Of a DNA stretch of 64,000 bases, positions 1 through 11,867 are shown piece after piece. The stretch's first letter is position 1, and the number at the start of each line of letters is the position of its first letter. Source of the stretch: Romanomermis culicivorax (taxonomy: Eukaryota; Nematoda; Enoplea; Mermithida; Mermithidae); assembly GCA_963922205.1 (NCBI GenBank), contig CAWUHX010000398.1, forward strand, positions 62,001 to 126,000. The letters are read 5' to 3'. Below the pieces are notes generated by a model, which saw only the letters and a program-made list of their open reading frames with translations, made no database searches and had not been told where the DNA came from. A program made the position numbers and the translations under genes.

Positions 1-1419
1 GACAATGTGGTACCGATGTTGGTCATTCTTCAGTTTACAAGTACTTTATGAAAAAGAAACAAAAATAATTTTTGTACCTGAGAGAAAGTTTTCAAGTAGC
101 AGTTTTTGTGATAAAGCAAAAAAATGAAATTTTAAGCAAACATTTTTTGTACAGACAAGAAGAGCATACCATCTTTGGCTATCATTCCAGGTTTCTTGAT
201 CTATTTTCAATAATCCTAGATCCTTTAATTTTTGTTTTTTGCCTTGAATGAGAGACAGATTTTGTTTATTAATCATTTCTCTGTCTCGCTTCATTCTCGT
301 TTCTCGAAACAGTAATGGATATTTAAAAGCAATAAAATGAACCATTTCTCATTTTCAATGTTTTTTTACACTAATTAATAAGCAAGCATGTAACATGGCG
401 AATATGTGCTTGTGTTACACTCTATGAATTGAACATATTTTGTTACCCTTGACCTGGTTTGCTAGAGGTCTCCGACCCGACTTGGTACTTTTGCTGCCTG
501 ACCCGACCCGATATTCTGCGGCCCGATATATCCCTACTACCGATCGATCAGAGGGTGCAAATTTTTTTTTGTTTGAATTATTTGGTTTTTCTTGCAAATT
601 TTTGCAAAATTTTTTGGAATAAATTAGCCCAGTTAGGGGCGTGCCTACTTATAACATGTGTTGCTCGCCGAGCATGCTCGGAAAAGAAAAATGTTCTATG
701 CCGGCAAGCAAATTTTTTTTGTGCTTGGGGTTCTGCTCGCTGACCAAATATTTGTTCGCCGAGCATTGCTTGGCGAAGAGCCTGCTCGGCGCTGTGCTCG
801 CCGAGCATCGCCGTGCCCTGGGCATGCTCGTGGAGCAACGAGCACAAGTATGAACCGGGCTTCAGATGGAGAAGTGTTCGTGATTCAGTTAGTCCTCCTA
901 TGTGCACTCTCACCTACCTTTTAAATACGATTGGCAGCAAACCAGCGACAAATACATGATTAAAAACACTGCTTCATTAAAAATAATCCGCGTAGAGAAC
1001 ATGTTGCAAAAATAACACTATTTCAAGTAATACATCAATGTCTATAACCAGAACTTTGAATAAGACCAACTATTTTTTTCGTGGTTTGACCTGTATATTT
1101 TTTTAATAAAATAAGACAATATTTTGAAATTTCAGTTTGTCAAACGCTTTTTGTCTTATTGTACAGGAAGGAAATGTAGTCAAAATTTAATTTCCCAATC
1201 ACAAAATTAATAAAATCGGATTACGATAGGTTATCGAAAAATGTTCTCTTGCATCCCTTGCAATCTGGACTCCAAATCTCGAAAAAATTTTGATATGAAT
1301 AAAGGTATAAAATGCTGTTTGTAAAATAAAAAATAACACAAATATGTACGTACATACTTGAAATCATTCGAAGAAAGCTTTTACTGCAGAAATTTTTACT
1401 CAGAAAATTTCTGAGGCTC
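1..1419. other. No recognisable gene
   Basis: No gene family is recognised here. A 99-codon minus-strand ORF (345 to 46) contains a Lys/Arg-rich stretch but matches nothing I know and has no supporting splice or promoter context. Around 650-850 there are several short inverted and direct copies of a CGCCGAGCA-type motif, which gives a locally GC-rich patch in an otherwise AT-rich stretch. Confidence 0.5.
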
Positions 1420-1760
1420 AGATGGATGACTTCAGAAATGTTGGAAATTTACTAACAGTAGCAGTCATCCCACATTTGTGCAAAATTGGTCATTGAGCCA
1501 AGCCGCAATGCAACCAGAAAAAGAGTGATTTATCATTCTTTATAATTTTCTGTGCTGTGTGCGTGACGTTTCCAATAATAAAAATGATTATTGTTCTGTT
1601 TACGCCCAGTAAACAGGGATGACACCAGCAAACAGAATTTATTTATGTAATTAATTATTATTATTATTCATTACCTACGTTTTATAAGCGTATGTGGGCG
1701 CCTGATATTGGGTACCATGGGCACTACCAAGGACGACCCGCCATTTTCGGATACTACTAT
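1420..1760 (+). repeat. Diverged homologue of the 34.9-35.2 kb sequence
   Basis: From about 1450 (CTAAC-AGTAGCAGT) to about 1735, the sequence aligns by eye with 34926 onward (CTAACGGCAGCAGT). The GCCCRRTAARCAGG motif follows at the same distance (about 155 bp) in both. Farther on, the GGGCGCC and CTACCAAGG / CTATACCAAGG landmarks also correspond. In the frame of the small ORF at 35097-35303, short matches persist (AP.[IV]G and YQG.P). An insertion of about 10 bp just after the corresponding ATG shifts the frame, so this copy looks non-functional. It is much older than the copies in the 27-56 kb array. Confidence 0.55.
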
Positions 1761-3287
1761 AGCGAATGTTGATAGCCTTATGTGGTAGCTTGCAAGAAGT
1801 ATCTGGGGAAATCCTGTTACCTTTTCAATTGCAAAGTTATAACAAATTTAGCTTAGGCTGTGACTGAGGGTTGTATTAAGCTGCTAGCAAACTGTTGCAC
1901 TGTATTTAACTGTTGTTAGTAGGAAACTCTATTGAGTAGCCTCCAGCAATGTACAAACCAATGCTTACTTTGTCAAAGATGAGGTTAAATCTTGCATGAA
2001 TTATGAGTTCAAAAGTTCTTCTAGCAATTTCAACTTTTTTATTTGCATTAAACTTTAAAGATAAGAATTTCAGTTCCCATTCTAATACTGAAAGTCAACT
2101 GAGTTAAGAAATCCTATTCTTCTATCATTCATTGAGTGTCGTTGTCTGTTTTCATCGGTTTAGGTACTTCCGCAATCTTTTGGCAATAATGCATGTTGTC
2201 TGCAGGTTTGGACTAGATCAGCTATAATGGACCATTCCATGGTAATTTTCTTTTCCATCAAGGTAGGAAAGGTGTCTACTTTCTTCCAAGTTGGATACCT
2301 AAAAATGAGCGTAAATCAAACATTAGTTGATTGAATCATTAAGGTGGAAAAGCCAAAAATGTATATGATATAAAAACATTGTTTAGAGTTGTTGTGTCAC
2401 AAAAAACTTGATTTTTTATCACTTCCATGACCGTTTTGATGACAGCATATGAATTATTAATGAATGAAGTACGTGCCAATACTATCTGGGGCTAGAGTAG
2501 ATAACACTTTTTGGAAAGATGGCACATGGATAATGATGCTTGATTCCCTAGAACTTTGCAGATGATCAATGCTTATTTGTGCGGAAATTTCTCACTACAG
2601 CCACTGACTCGCTACAGCCACTGACTCGCTACAGCCACCAAATTATGAATGGGCGTCTCACTATAGCCAACCGTCACAGTCACCACCATGCAATAGCCAC
2701 CAACGAATTTATGGGTGTTTACATGTCATAATGGGATATGGATGGACCAGCAATAGATTTGACCGAAAATCCCATCCACATTTCTGCCAACTTTTGTAGG
2801 AAATTTCAGTTTGTTTCCAAAATGTAGCAGAAACATAAACGTTCAAAACAATGATCTTTCAGAGATAGTGCGCTACCTGAATGAAGTGCTGAGTTTTACA
2901 CTCCCTCCCCTATGATTCTTCTGGATTCTGGAGCTGCCTATATCTGATGGACACTTCTGTACCCTAGGCTAATAAAAAAGCACATTAAAAAATAACGGAC
3001 AAATATGGTTTTGTGTGCTATTTTATGTTCTTTTTATTGTTAAAAAGACACCTATCAATAAAGTAAAAGTCAAGAGGACCATGTCACAATTCTCGAATAC
3101 TGCTAAGGGTTTGGATGCCTGTATGTGGTGCTTTTCATAGAAACTAACACAAAGATCGGGCATTTCAACTTCTTAACATGTGAAACTTCCGTTGAAAAAA
3201 CCACTGCGTATTCGTACAAGTAGTGTTATCAATTGAGTAGTACCCCAATTAGCAAATTGGCATTGATAAAAATATTGAAAAACTAAA
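1761..3287. other. No recognisable gene; short 17-bp tandem repeat inside
   Basis: Nothing coding is recognised. At 2591-2640 a 17-bp unit (GCTACAGCCACTGACTC) is repeated in tandem, followed by degenerate copies to about 2700 (CTATAGCCAACC, CAATAGCCACC). It is one of several 15-17-bp minisatellites in the window. Confidence 0.5.
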
Positions 3288-4190
3288 TACCGTAATTATT
3301 CTAATAAACGGCGTGCTGTTTATTATTTTTTGGGTTCATTTGGTGCGTCGTTTATCAGAGGGTGCCGTCTAGCCGAGGGCGCCATTTATTAAACTTTTGG
3401 GCTTCATCAGGCCATATTTTAATCCAAACTAGTTTCTTATTCTTTCATGAAATCTCAACAATAACGTTTCATCATCAGACGAATACCATACCTCTCTACA
3501 TCAAGGAAAAAAGAAAACAAACAAAAAGGAAAGAAGAGAAAACAAAGGTAACGAAACGAAAACAAAGCAAAAATATAAGCAACTAATGGAATTAAAAGAA
3601 AAGGAATGGAAAATAACACCCTATATTCACTTATTTTGAGGCAGCTAGCAACTCGACGGTTTCCTTATTTTTTTGCTACTGCAAAAGTTTTTACCTTGAA
3701 ATCCAAACTGTGCTTCTTTTTATTTTCGTGACTTGTAACAGATTCATCTAAAAACTGTGTTTCACAGAAATATTACAAAAACTAAATAAAAAACACTGCA
3801 AACCACTACAGCCGAAATGGACTTCAAAATAACCATGTTAAGCCCTATTCAGAAGTGAAAAATCATAGGAATTTTGTAACCGACAATTGCCGATTCTAAA
3901 GCCCTATTCAGAGATGAAAAATCCTAGCATTTCTGATGCTGACAGTCGGCGGCTGCTTTTCTGAATTGGGCTTTATTTCTCTACAGCGCATATCTCGTTT
4001 ACATAAGGATGCTTATCATTTTAATAAATGGTGCACCATTTATTAGGGAGCGACATTTATAATTTCTTATATGGTAAAAGGTGTGCCGTTTTTTAGAGGG
4101 CGCCGTTTATTATTTTTATATGGCCAAAGGTGCGCCGTTTATGAGAGCACCGTTTATTTGAGGGCGCCTTTTATTGGAATAAATACGGTA
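3288..4190. mobile_element. Non-autonomous TIR element (MITE-like)
   Basis: The left end starts TACCGTAATTATTCTAATAA at 3288 and is matched in inverted orientation by the right end, which finishes TTGGAATAAATACGGTA at 4190. The terminal inverted repeat is about 26-28 bp with a few mismatches. Inside both ends, GC-richer repeats of the type GGGCGCCGTTTATTA recur (3340-3395 and 4030-4175). No transposase ORF is present. A direct repeat of the motif 'AGCCCTATTCAGA-TGAAAAATC' occurs at about 3841 and 3900. The target-site duplication is unclear, so the superfamily is not assigned. Confidence 0.6.
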
Positions 4191-4506
4191 TTAGCCTTTC
4201 ATTTTGGAATAATTTTTGGTGGCTGTCGTGAGACAGTTGCTATAATGGGACATTCACATGTTGTTTGATTGCTTGCTTTAGTGGAATTACTAAACATACT
4301 TTGATGGCCATCTGGACATCCAATTGCTTCTGGTTAATTCTGTTTATATTGACAATCTGTCAGAATAATGGTTGGTGCCTGTTTATCGCTTGAAGAGAAG
4401 AAAAAATGTTCTTGCTTATAGTCAATTTCGGACAATGCCAAGCAAGTGGTCCGTGATTGGCACAAAGTTCTTTGGAAAAATAGCCCAAATTTAATACTGT
4501 TTTGAG

Positions 4507-4522
4507 CATCACCAGAAAGTTT
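4507..4522. repeat. Target-site duplication, left copy (SINE)
   Basis: The 16-bp sequence CATCACCAGAAAGTTT is repeated exactly at 4957-4972, flanking the tRNA-derived SINE. Confidence 0.85.
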
Positions 4523-4956
4523 TTTTTTCAAAAATTTTTGCGGGTACACCAACCCATTTTCCTATAGCCGGAAAGGCAGGCTTTACAGGACTCTACGGTC
4601 ATACAAGTGCCCACCTTGTATGAGAGGCGCTCTTCGGGTGTTTTTTACCGCCTAGTGGAGGCCACGTTCCACAGGCTGGCGTCTGCCTGACAAGCAGGAC
4701 TTGATCGGCTACCTACCTCATAATGAAGTAGGCCCACCTCCTCATTAGCCGCACTATCGCCAACATGCTAACTGGGCTGAGTGGACCCCGGCAAGCAGCG
4801 TTCCAAGCTCGCCTACACAATTTACCTTCCCCGAGAGGATGAAAGGCTGTGTCTGCCTGGGCCATCTACCAGAAATCCAATTTCGGGTTACATCTGGAAT
4901 CGAACCTGGTTCTTGAGACTAGCAGTCAGAGGCGATAACCACTAGACCAAGACGAC
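4523..4956 (-). mobile_element. tRNA-derived SINE (Ser-GCT-like head)
   Basis: On the minus strand the element starts at 4956 with a tRNA-like head. An A-box-like stretch (TTGGTCTAGTGGTTA), an anticodon region GACTGCTAGTC resembling tRNA-Ser(GCT), and a B box GGTTCGATTCC follow in the correct order. The body (about 4560-4860) is GC-richer than its surroundings. It ends in an A-rich tail, seen as T-rich sequence at 4523-4540 on the plus strand. An exact 16-bp direct repeat flanks it (4507-4522 and 4957-4972), the signature of LINE-assisted retroposition. The exact repeat suggests a fairly recent insertion. No second copy was seen in the window. Confidence 0.85.
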
Positions 4957-4972
4957 CATCACCAGAAAGTTT
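4957..4972. repeat. Target-site duplication, right copy (SINE)
   Basis: Exact copy of 4507-4522. Confidence 0.85.
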
Positions 4973-5583
4973 GATGAAAAAAGAAGTGTGTTAGATCTAC
5001 CACACAGCGGTCGACCCATGACCTCACATTCTGTGGAAATTATTGAATCTCTTATTGCTGTGTTCACTGAAGAAGCAGAACCTCAATCCAAAACACTGCT
5101 ACTCATTTGCATATTGATCAAACAGCTACTCAAATAATCCTGAAGGCACATGGATCAAAGGCGTATCATCCTACACCAATCCACAGTTTACTGAAAGATG
5201 ATTATCATCGTCGTATAGTTTTGGGAAATTTGGTTCTGTTATGTAATAAAAAAAGCAATATAATAAAATCAGCAGTAAAAATTAGTATAAGATGTGTACC
5301 ACAAAAATGTTTATTTTTTATCGGACATCCCGTAGTTTGGTGATCTTTCTTTCTAGCTCTGTTTCATTTTGCTTGTTTGACCAATTTTGATTGCTATTCT
5401 CCTTTCCATACACTATTTTATATGTTTTCTACATTCCATATAAGCATATTTTTTCCTACCTTTCCATATTTTCTCCTTTCCATCTACCATCGAGAAACAG
5501 AAAATTGTGCCGATTGACCGTTATAAGAAAATTTCTTTCCTCTGATCCTCTGACTCCTTCCTTGCCATGTAGCAGTATGAAAT

Positions 5584-5898
5584 TTGATTGTCTTGATCTC
5601 ATACTCCTTAATGTCTTTGATTCAGGTCACTAGACGAGCCACTATGGAGGTATGTCCTCAGCTACAATTATCTCTACATTTAGATCCATGCATGACGACA
5701 ATGTCCAGCTGCATCATTCCCCTAGTCAATGCCTCAGGTTGCTTATCTCGTCGCAGTATCACAGACGTTCAAGAACAGCACATCGCAATCGGTAAAGATC
5801 GTCTGAAAGTCGAAAAAGAAAATATGGAAATGAAACGGGAAGCTCATATTGGGAGAAAAGCTGGATTGGGAGATTTAACTGTTGAAGCTGAAAGCTGA
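5584..5898 (+). pseudogene. Possible Harbinger-associated Myb/SANT-type protein, C-terminal remnant
   Basis: This 104-codon ORF ends in a charged, probably helical tail (about residues 63-95: EQHIAIGKDRLKVEKENMEM...). That tail resembles the C-terminal coiled region of the Myb/SANT-like accessory protein encoded by PIF/Harbinger transposons. The DNA-binding part is not visible. It lies about 0.8 kb from a Harbinger transposase relic on the opposite strand, which fits the two-gene layout of that superfamily. The assignment rests on the tail pattern and the neighbour, so it is tentative. An AG acceptor-like ATTCAG precedes the conserved part at about 5628. Confidence 0.4.
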
Positions 5899-6729
5899 AA
5901 AGTTATAGCGAAATTAACCGAATTAGTTTACTGTTTTGATGCAGTTACGAAAAAAATAAATCAAAGACCCTTTGCCTGAAACGTCTACCCATATCTGAAT
6001 CTAGTCCATCTTCATAGTCAGCTACTTCAATACCTGACATTTCTCCTGATAGCTGCTGCTTGATCGGGTTGACATCTTTCAATTGCTATGTCATGCAAAA
6101 TGCTTACAGGTATTATTAATTTGCGAGTTTTGATGTGCGAAAACGAATTTCGCCATGCACCAAATGAAAACCTTGTTCAAACATGCCAATGCCTGCTCGA
6201 CTTTCACACGAGCTCAGCTTGTAAAAAAATTTCATAAGTATGAATCAAAACAGATTCTGTGATCAACAAAAAACATCACCCCAGTTTTTGTCAATCTTTG
6301 AGACACTGAAGATGGATAACACAAAAAAGATCTTATGCTCCACTGATTTTGATACCTTTTAGTACATTGTTACTCGGAAATCGTCGCCCAAAATTATGTC
6401 CCTTTCTATGAAAATTTCAACTATCATTCACAGCCTAATGAATCTGAATGAAAATGTTTTGGAAAAATGAACCAGGGAAAGAAAAGTATGAACAGACCCA
6501 TGAACCTCGATTTTCGATGGATTTTGAGATTTTACCTGTAAAGCTTTAACCTCACCCAGAAAGTGTTTGACCCCACATGGATAAGTGTTTGATGCTGACC
6601 AGTGACTTTTCAAGGTGAGCAGGATTTTTCTTCTAGAATTCAACAAATTGAATATCAATCAATCAATGGATATTGTTGGAGTCTGTTTAAAAAGATGATT
6701 TTAGATAGTTAACTTCCTCTTTGTTGGCT
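5899..6729. other. No recognisable gene
   Basis: AT-rich sequence between the two Harbinger-type remnants. The minus-strand 76-codon ORF at 6428-6658 is not recognised. This may be the interior of the decayed Harbinger element, but no TIRs or TTA duplications were found. Confidence 0.4.
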
Positions 6730-7480
6730 AACTCAAATAGATTTTATTTTTGCTGATGACTCATGCATTCACTAAGTAGTATACCTGTGTGTCTTATTGT
6801 ATCTTTTCTGCCTATCGTTCTGCTGATCACTAAATGGTGTAAGTAACCACGGCTTACAGAGATAACCACTATCTCCAAGTAAATAGCCATCGTTCCGCCC
6901 ATGGAGGAATTGCGCATTGACTCCCAGATGTCGACCATATGAATGCTTCATGAGTGGATCCTGGACGATTTGCGACGATGTTTAAAAATTTGCAATCGCT
7001 GTCACACAGGCCTTGAGCATTGGTTGAGGGAAAAAATAGGCATTTTATGTACTCGCTTTCATTAGCAGAGGGCTTTTGGATGTGAATGTAGGTTCCATGA
7101 ATACAACCTAAAACCCCGAGAAAGCCTGTGAGGCTAAAAAAAATGCCTTTCGACAGATCTGTTGAGTCATCATGAGGGAATGGATCACATCCCCGAATAA
7201 GAACCGAAGTCACAGTTCATGTAGCTCTATTTGCATTAGCTTTTGTAACTCCTAAATCGTCACCATCAAAATGACTGCAACATTCCAGTTGCATAATATC
7301 GTAGTGTGGCCATAATTTGTTGAACAGGCAGCAGGGCTTCCGTTCGACGAGTATTGTGCAGATTATCTGACAGTCAAATAGAAAATCAAAGTGTGATCGA
7401 ATCGACATCTTCGACAATGCTCGATAAGATTACAAAAATTGATAGGATTTCATCTATCACAAAAAATACAATTATTTCGA
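6730..7480 (-). pseudogene. PIF/Harbinger transposase (DDE_Tnp_4 / HARBI1-like) relic
   Basis: Read on the minus strand, several frame-shifted stretches follow the family order. First comes NTRRTEALLPVQQ...LRYYATG (about 7370-7270), the N-terminal helical region. Then GDDLGVTKANANRA (about 7250-7215), the helix-turn-helix. Next is GFLGVLGCIHGTYIHIQKPS (about 7115-7055), the first catalytic block; the usual GCIDGT has His where the catalytic Asp is expected. CKFLNIVANRPGSTHEAFIW (about 7000-6940) follows, then LGDSGYLCKPWLLTPFSD (about 6880-6830). At least two frameshifts and the Asp-to-His change show that it is inactive. The domain order is convincing even though no single frame is intact. 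Confidence 0.8.
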
Positions 7481-7551
7481 ACATTCCGATGTCGCTCCTC
7501 TCTAAGAAGCAAATGGAGACAGCCAGTCATTTTGACATATAAAGATTAATA

Positions 7552-7949
7552 ATAGCTAAATAAACTTTCAAAACTGCCTCCAAAAAGCGAAATTGTTTCC
7601 ATTGGAAATTTTTTGCCTTTCCAACTTTTGTATGAAAGATTTGCATACCCCATCTTTTCACCAACAACTCCAACAAGTATTGATTCGCCCGTTCATCTAC
7701 TCATAAACTATTTTTAGAAAATAGGTAAATCCCACGCGGGAGACTGAATAAAAAAATGTTTTAAAAAAATATGAGTAATGAGAGAATGGACGAACCATCA
7801 GATATAAAAAGAATAAAAGATAAAAACACAAGAAAATGAAAACAAAGGGAAAAAAGATATTAGCAATATGAAAAATAGGTGACAAAAAAATGTAAGAAAA
7901 GTGAAAAAAGAGAAAAAGGAATAAAAATCACAAAAAGTAGGGAAAAATA
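7552..7949. other. No recognisable gene; purine-rich low complexity
   Basis: A-rich, low-complexity sequence with short ORFs of biased composition on both strands. No feature is supported. Confidence 0.5.
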
Positions 7950-8165
7950 TTTAATGGTGGAAAAACGTTTTGATCTGAACTTCTTCAGAGTCATGAAAAA
8001 ATGTGGGAAAGCATTTCATTTTCGTTTTTTTTCTATTTTGCTCAATGTTTCTGTGCTCTGTTTTCCTGCTCTCTACTGTCCTGCGCTCTAATGTGTGCCC
8101 TTTAATGTCCCGGCGCTCCAATTTCTAGTTACCCCAGTACTTCATCTATTAGTACTTGTGGAGTA
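7950..8165 (+). repeat. Repeat shared with 26.73-27.0 kb, ending in a 15-17-bp minisatellite
   Basis: The segment GGTGGAAAAACGTTTTGATC...TTCTTCAGAG at about 7956-8000 matches 26730-26790 (GGTGGAAAAATGCTTTGGGT...TTCTTCAGAG). In both places it is followed by a degenerate minisatellite of the type TCCTGCGCTCTAATG (8045-8150 here, 26875-27005 there). This is a dispersed repeat of unknown class. Confidence 0.6.
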
Positions 8166-9129
8166 ACAAGCTCAAATCTTCAGATTTATATACTTTCCCT
8201 TTCTGTTCCTTCCCAGCATTTTCATATTGTCTTCTCCTGATTTTTGTCACATTTTTTCATATTTTTTAAAACAAATTCATGAGGTAAATTAATCTGTCTG
8301 ATAGCAAAAATGTGGCTACAGTAACCTGTACTCATGAATCTCCATCTCAAACCTGACAACGATAAAGGATATTTATTCTGCAATAAGTCATTTTTTATCT
8401 ACTTCATTCTCTCGAATAGTTTTGAATAGAAGCCTGAAAAACGAAAGTAATTTGGAAAATGAACTATGGTCTGTTTTATCAAATGCGTGGTAAGCAAATG
8501 CCAATCTTTTTTCTAATATTGCTGGCCAAATCATGAGTCACATAGCATTTGAAATCTGTGAACCTACTCATCTAATTTTTAACAATTTTTTGAACGAAAA
8601 TTGTGCTGTGTTAAAAGTTTTGACAATTGTGCTATATTTTGTCATACCTGAACATTGAGAAATACTAGCTGATGGATTTCTTGATATACCAAAAAATTTG
8701 AAATTAGGATGCACTACAAATGCCACATGAAAAAAATCAAGACGTGTATAGAAAACAGTGCAACTTTTCCATATCTGGGCAAGGTCACACATTAATAGGA
8801 AAAACTAGAATGAAGACAAGGATTTTTATCTGAAAAATTCAATGCTCGATTCAGACGATCACAGTGTGTTGCAGACAGGTGATTTGAGCCAACTAGAATC
8901 ATCGTGATTATCTGTATCATTATTTCACTGTGAATGTTACCACTAGCTGCTCAACAAACGGAGTTTCTGCGACTTCGTGTCATCAAACGAGAGGAATTTC
9001 AACTCAGATTCTAGTATGACACTAACCTTAATTGACCATTGGAGTATGGGCACTGAGTTTGTGCGACAAAAGACCTGGGGGCCTAGGTTCCACATCACCG
9101 AACCCATAGGAAGAAATTTATGAATAATA
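8166..9129. other. No recognisable gene
   Basis: AT-rich sequence. The short minus-strand ORFs at 8568-8792 and 8943-9317 (the latter runs into the MITE at 9132) are not recognised. Confidence 0.5.
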
Positions 9130-9131
9130 TA

Positions 9132-9873
9132 GAGGGTGAGCCATAAAAAAGGCGACCGGTACTGACTTACGTAGCTTTCAAATGGATGAAGCTTTTTTAA
9201 TGCGAATTCCTGCCGTCGATAGATGAAACATCTGGCATAAAACTCCAACGTTTCAGCCAGATTGCTCAAACATTGACCGACTAAGATTAAAAATACTAAA
9301 CGTCGATTTTTTTTCAAATAAATTTTGAAAAATTGACAATAGTTGACAAATTTTTACAACAGAAAAGTGAAATAGATCCGATCATGAGAATCATATAACG
9401 GGTAGAAACTACAAGAGAGCCATTTTAGTGTGTCCTAGTTTCTATTTCACCAATAAGTTTCATCGTTTTTCGATCTGGTCAATGACTGAATCGATATTTT
9501 GCTTCTCTTTCAATTCCAAAACAAAAGTGCATGATTCCGGTGAAACTTTGCTCACATTGAAACAAGAAGTCGATGACTTTACATTACGTCTAACTCACAA
9601 ATCAGGGTGATTTTCAAAGTATTATTGCGTGTAAACAGTTTTACAAAACTTTTTTTTATTTTACTTTGATATCACAAATTTCAATTTTTGAAAAATTATC
9701 ACTTTTACTGAATTTCTGTTTGTACAATAACCGTGAACGCTAGGGGAAGAAAATTTCGACTCTGGTACAAAGACAAGCACGGCATTCTAATGTAGCAATC
9801 CGCATTGAAAAAGCGTCATCCGTTCAAAAGTTATGAAAGTTAGCACCGGTCGCCTTTTTTTTGGCTCACCCTG
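9132..9873. mobile_element. TA-flanked MITE (CAGGGTGAGCC ends), copy A
   Basis: The left end GAGGGTGAGCCATAAAAAAG at 9132 and the right end ...GGCTCACCCTG at 9873 are inverted repeats, including the adjacent GGCGACCGGT block. A TA dinucleotide flanks each side (9130-9131 and 9874-9875), as for Tc1/mariner-type elements. A related copy in the opposite orientation is at 51526-52270. No intact ORF is present: the ORF at 9428-9610 is short and unrecognised, so this is a non-autonomous element. Confidence 0.8.
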
Positions 9874-9875
9874 TA

Positions 9876-11858
9876 TAACGAAGGTAGCTCAGGTCATCAA
9901 GATAAATAACATCAAAGACCCATCAATCACAGAAAAAAATTAAAAATTTTATAATTCTCAACAACTGACTTTCTGGAACTTAGAAGGCTCATTAGCTCTC
10001 TTCACTCAAAAAACTTCTTTGGCGTTGATTTTCAATATTCGTTTTGCTGATGTTGGAATCGTTAGTTACTGTAAAAAGGCGTTGGTAACAGTGACTTGAG
10101 AGGCGTTTTTCTTATGCAAATTTACATTATTTTTTGTTCTATGCAAAATTGTGCTTTTTTCAACACTTTACTTTTCATGTAGCTGAATTGACCGCATTAG
10201 CTCAAATTTTAATGATAGTAAACAATGGAAAAACAACACTTGGATGTTCTTTTGATTTATAGTGTATGTCTGAAATTCTAATTTGTTCGCCTTTCTTGTT
10301 GTGACAAAAATCGCGGTTATGGTGCATCACTGTGCTCTTTTTATCAATAATTTCTCTGTAATATAATCATCAGTTTCGAAGCTTATGTGTACGTGAGTAA
10401 TGATGCAAGAAACTGATGATAATATCACGCTGAAATATTCACAAGACGTTTGTATATAATTATCATTATTATTTGTCAGTGGACAAAAAGCTTGCGTAGA
10501 AAGTTCTGGAATCGCCACACAACACCTATGATTTATTATATTATTAAATAAGCATCGCGCCACATGATATTCGCTTTTTTGACGCTTTTCTCAACATACA
10601 AAACATGCGTCGTTTTGGCACGTTGATCATGTGCACGTGATAACCTTTACTTTTGTCTGGTCACTGACCAAATTTTGTTTGTATCAATTCATTTTTTTTA
10701 AGATTTTCGCCCGTTCACATTAGCATGTTTTTGCGAGTCAGTAGCACATCTAGTGCATCCGTGCTTTGATATATTGCACCAGATATACTGTAGCTGTTAT
10801 GCAGTGTTCGGACACAGCATCAGTTTTCAAACTTCAACTGATGTTATTTTTGTCCATATTGATGTGAGAAAAATTAGTGACGTCGACACAAAATCGTTCT
10901 AACCCTGGATTTTTACTCGTTCGCTCAAAAATAAATAATGCTCAGGTACTTCTAGTCGCAACAAATAATATTTGTCAGAAAAATGGTAGAATTATGAATA
11001 GTCGGTTTTTTTCTGAAATGCTTCCAAATGATACAAGTGGAAAGCAAGTACTGCCAGACCATATGACGAATCAGTCTGAAAATTGTGAGCAGCTAATGTT
11101 TAATAATATTGACAGGAAAATCTTGATGTTAAGGCTTTATGAAACCGATATTGGGGAAAGTAGCGATTTTTTTCCTCTCATTTTGGAATAATTTTGCAGA
11201 AAACGAACTATAGTATTTACTATAGCTTATCCAATTTGAAATGAGGCGCAGCGGAAACAAAAAAGTTATTCAAATTTGACACGGAATCGTAACTAGGTCG
11301 AAAACTTTATATTACAATAGAAAAACGTTGAATTTCATTATGGGAGTGGGAATGACCAAAATCATTAAAAAAATCATGCATATCCCCCGCCGATTTAGAC
11401 AGAATGGCATGGATATCTCAGTGCTACTACTCAAAAATTTTGACCCCTCAACCAAGTTATCGAGGAAAATTTTTTTGCTGATCCGTTTGCCACTCTGACA
11501 CAAAATTTTTTGCATTGAACACAGTAATAAGCTTACTAATTTTTTCCGTATTGAACTTACTTTCATGGGACCGCTGTTAATTTGTTCGAAAATTTTTTTG
11601 AAATGATAATGAAGAGTCAGAACGACAAATTTCTGTGCTGGAAGAAGGAGATACTAAAGTCTCTTGATCATTATTCCGTTGGATTAGTTGAACATTTCCT
11701 GTTCTGATCGAACACATCAATATGCGGTTCTGAACGTGCTTTTTTGTTATAAAAACATTTTTGAAAGCGCGCAAATCCATACCCAACAATCCTACCGCTC
11801 GAATCGCATGTACTGTAGCCTGGAATGTGTCATAAATTTTCAACGCCAAAACATTCGG
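9876..11858. other. No recognisable gene
   Basis: No known family is seen. The longest plus ORF is 10877-11191 (104 codons, start ATGACGTCGA-like context absent), and it is not recognised. The overlapping minus and plus ORFs at 11577-11921 are short and mutually exclusive. I cannot support a gene here. Confidence 0.5.
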
Positions 11859-11859
11859 G

Positions 11860-11867
11860 TTCCTAAC
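11860..11867. repeat. 8-bp target-site duplication (left), foldback element
   Basis: TTCCTAAC here is repeated exactly at 14376-14383, directly outside the CACCG...CGGTG ends of the 2.5-kb inverted repeat. Confidence 0.75.

Larger units (their letters stand above)
4330..5340 (+). pseudogene. Tc1/mariner-type transposase relic, split by a SINE
   Basis: Two stretches of one degenerate ORF lie either side of the SINE at 4523-4956. Before it, 4440-4506 reads a WHK-type motif in the helix-turn-helix region. After it, 4973-5040 reads RSVLDLPHSGRPMT, a linker typical of mariner-like transposases of the DDE_3 / DUF4817-associated type. If the SINE and one duplicated target site are ignored, the reading frame is continuous across the insertion point. 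Farther on (5107-5343) a 78-codon ORF contains HP..IH.LLKDDYHRRI, matching the segment just before the catalytic domain in such proteins. Frameshifts near 5090 and the lack of a DDE core mark it as dead. No TIRs were found. Confidence 0.65.

Noticed and set aside
4868..4956. Functional tRNA-Ser gene on the minus strand
   Set aside because: The A and B boxes are present but the acceptor and anticodon stems do not pair well. The sequence continues into a SINE body with an A-rich tail and target duplications.
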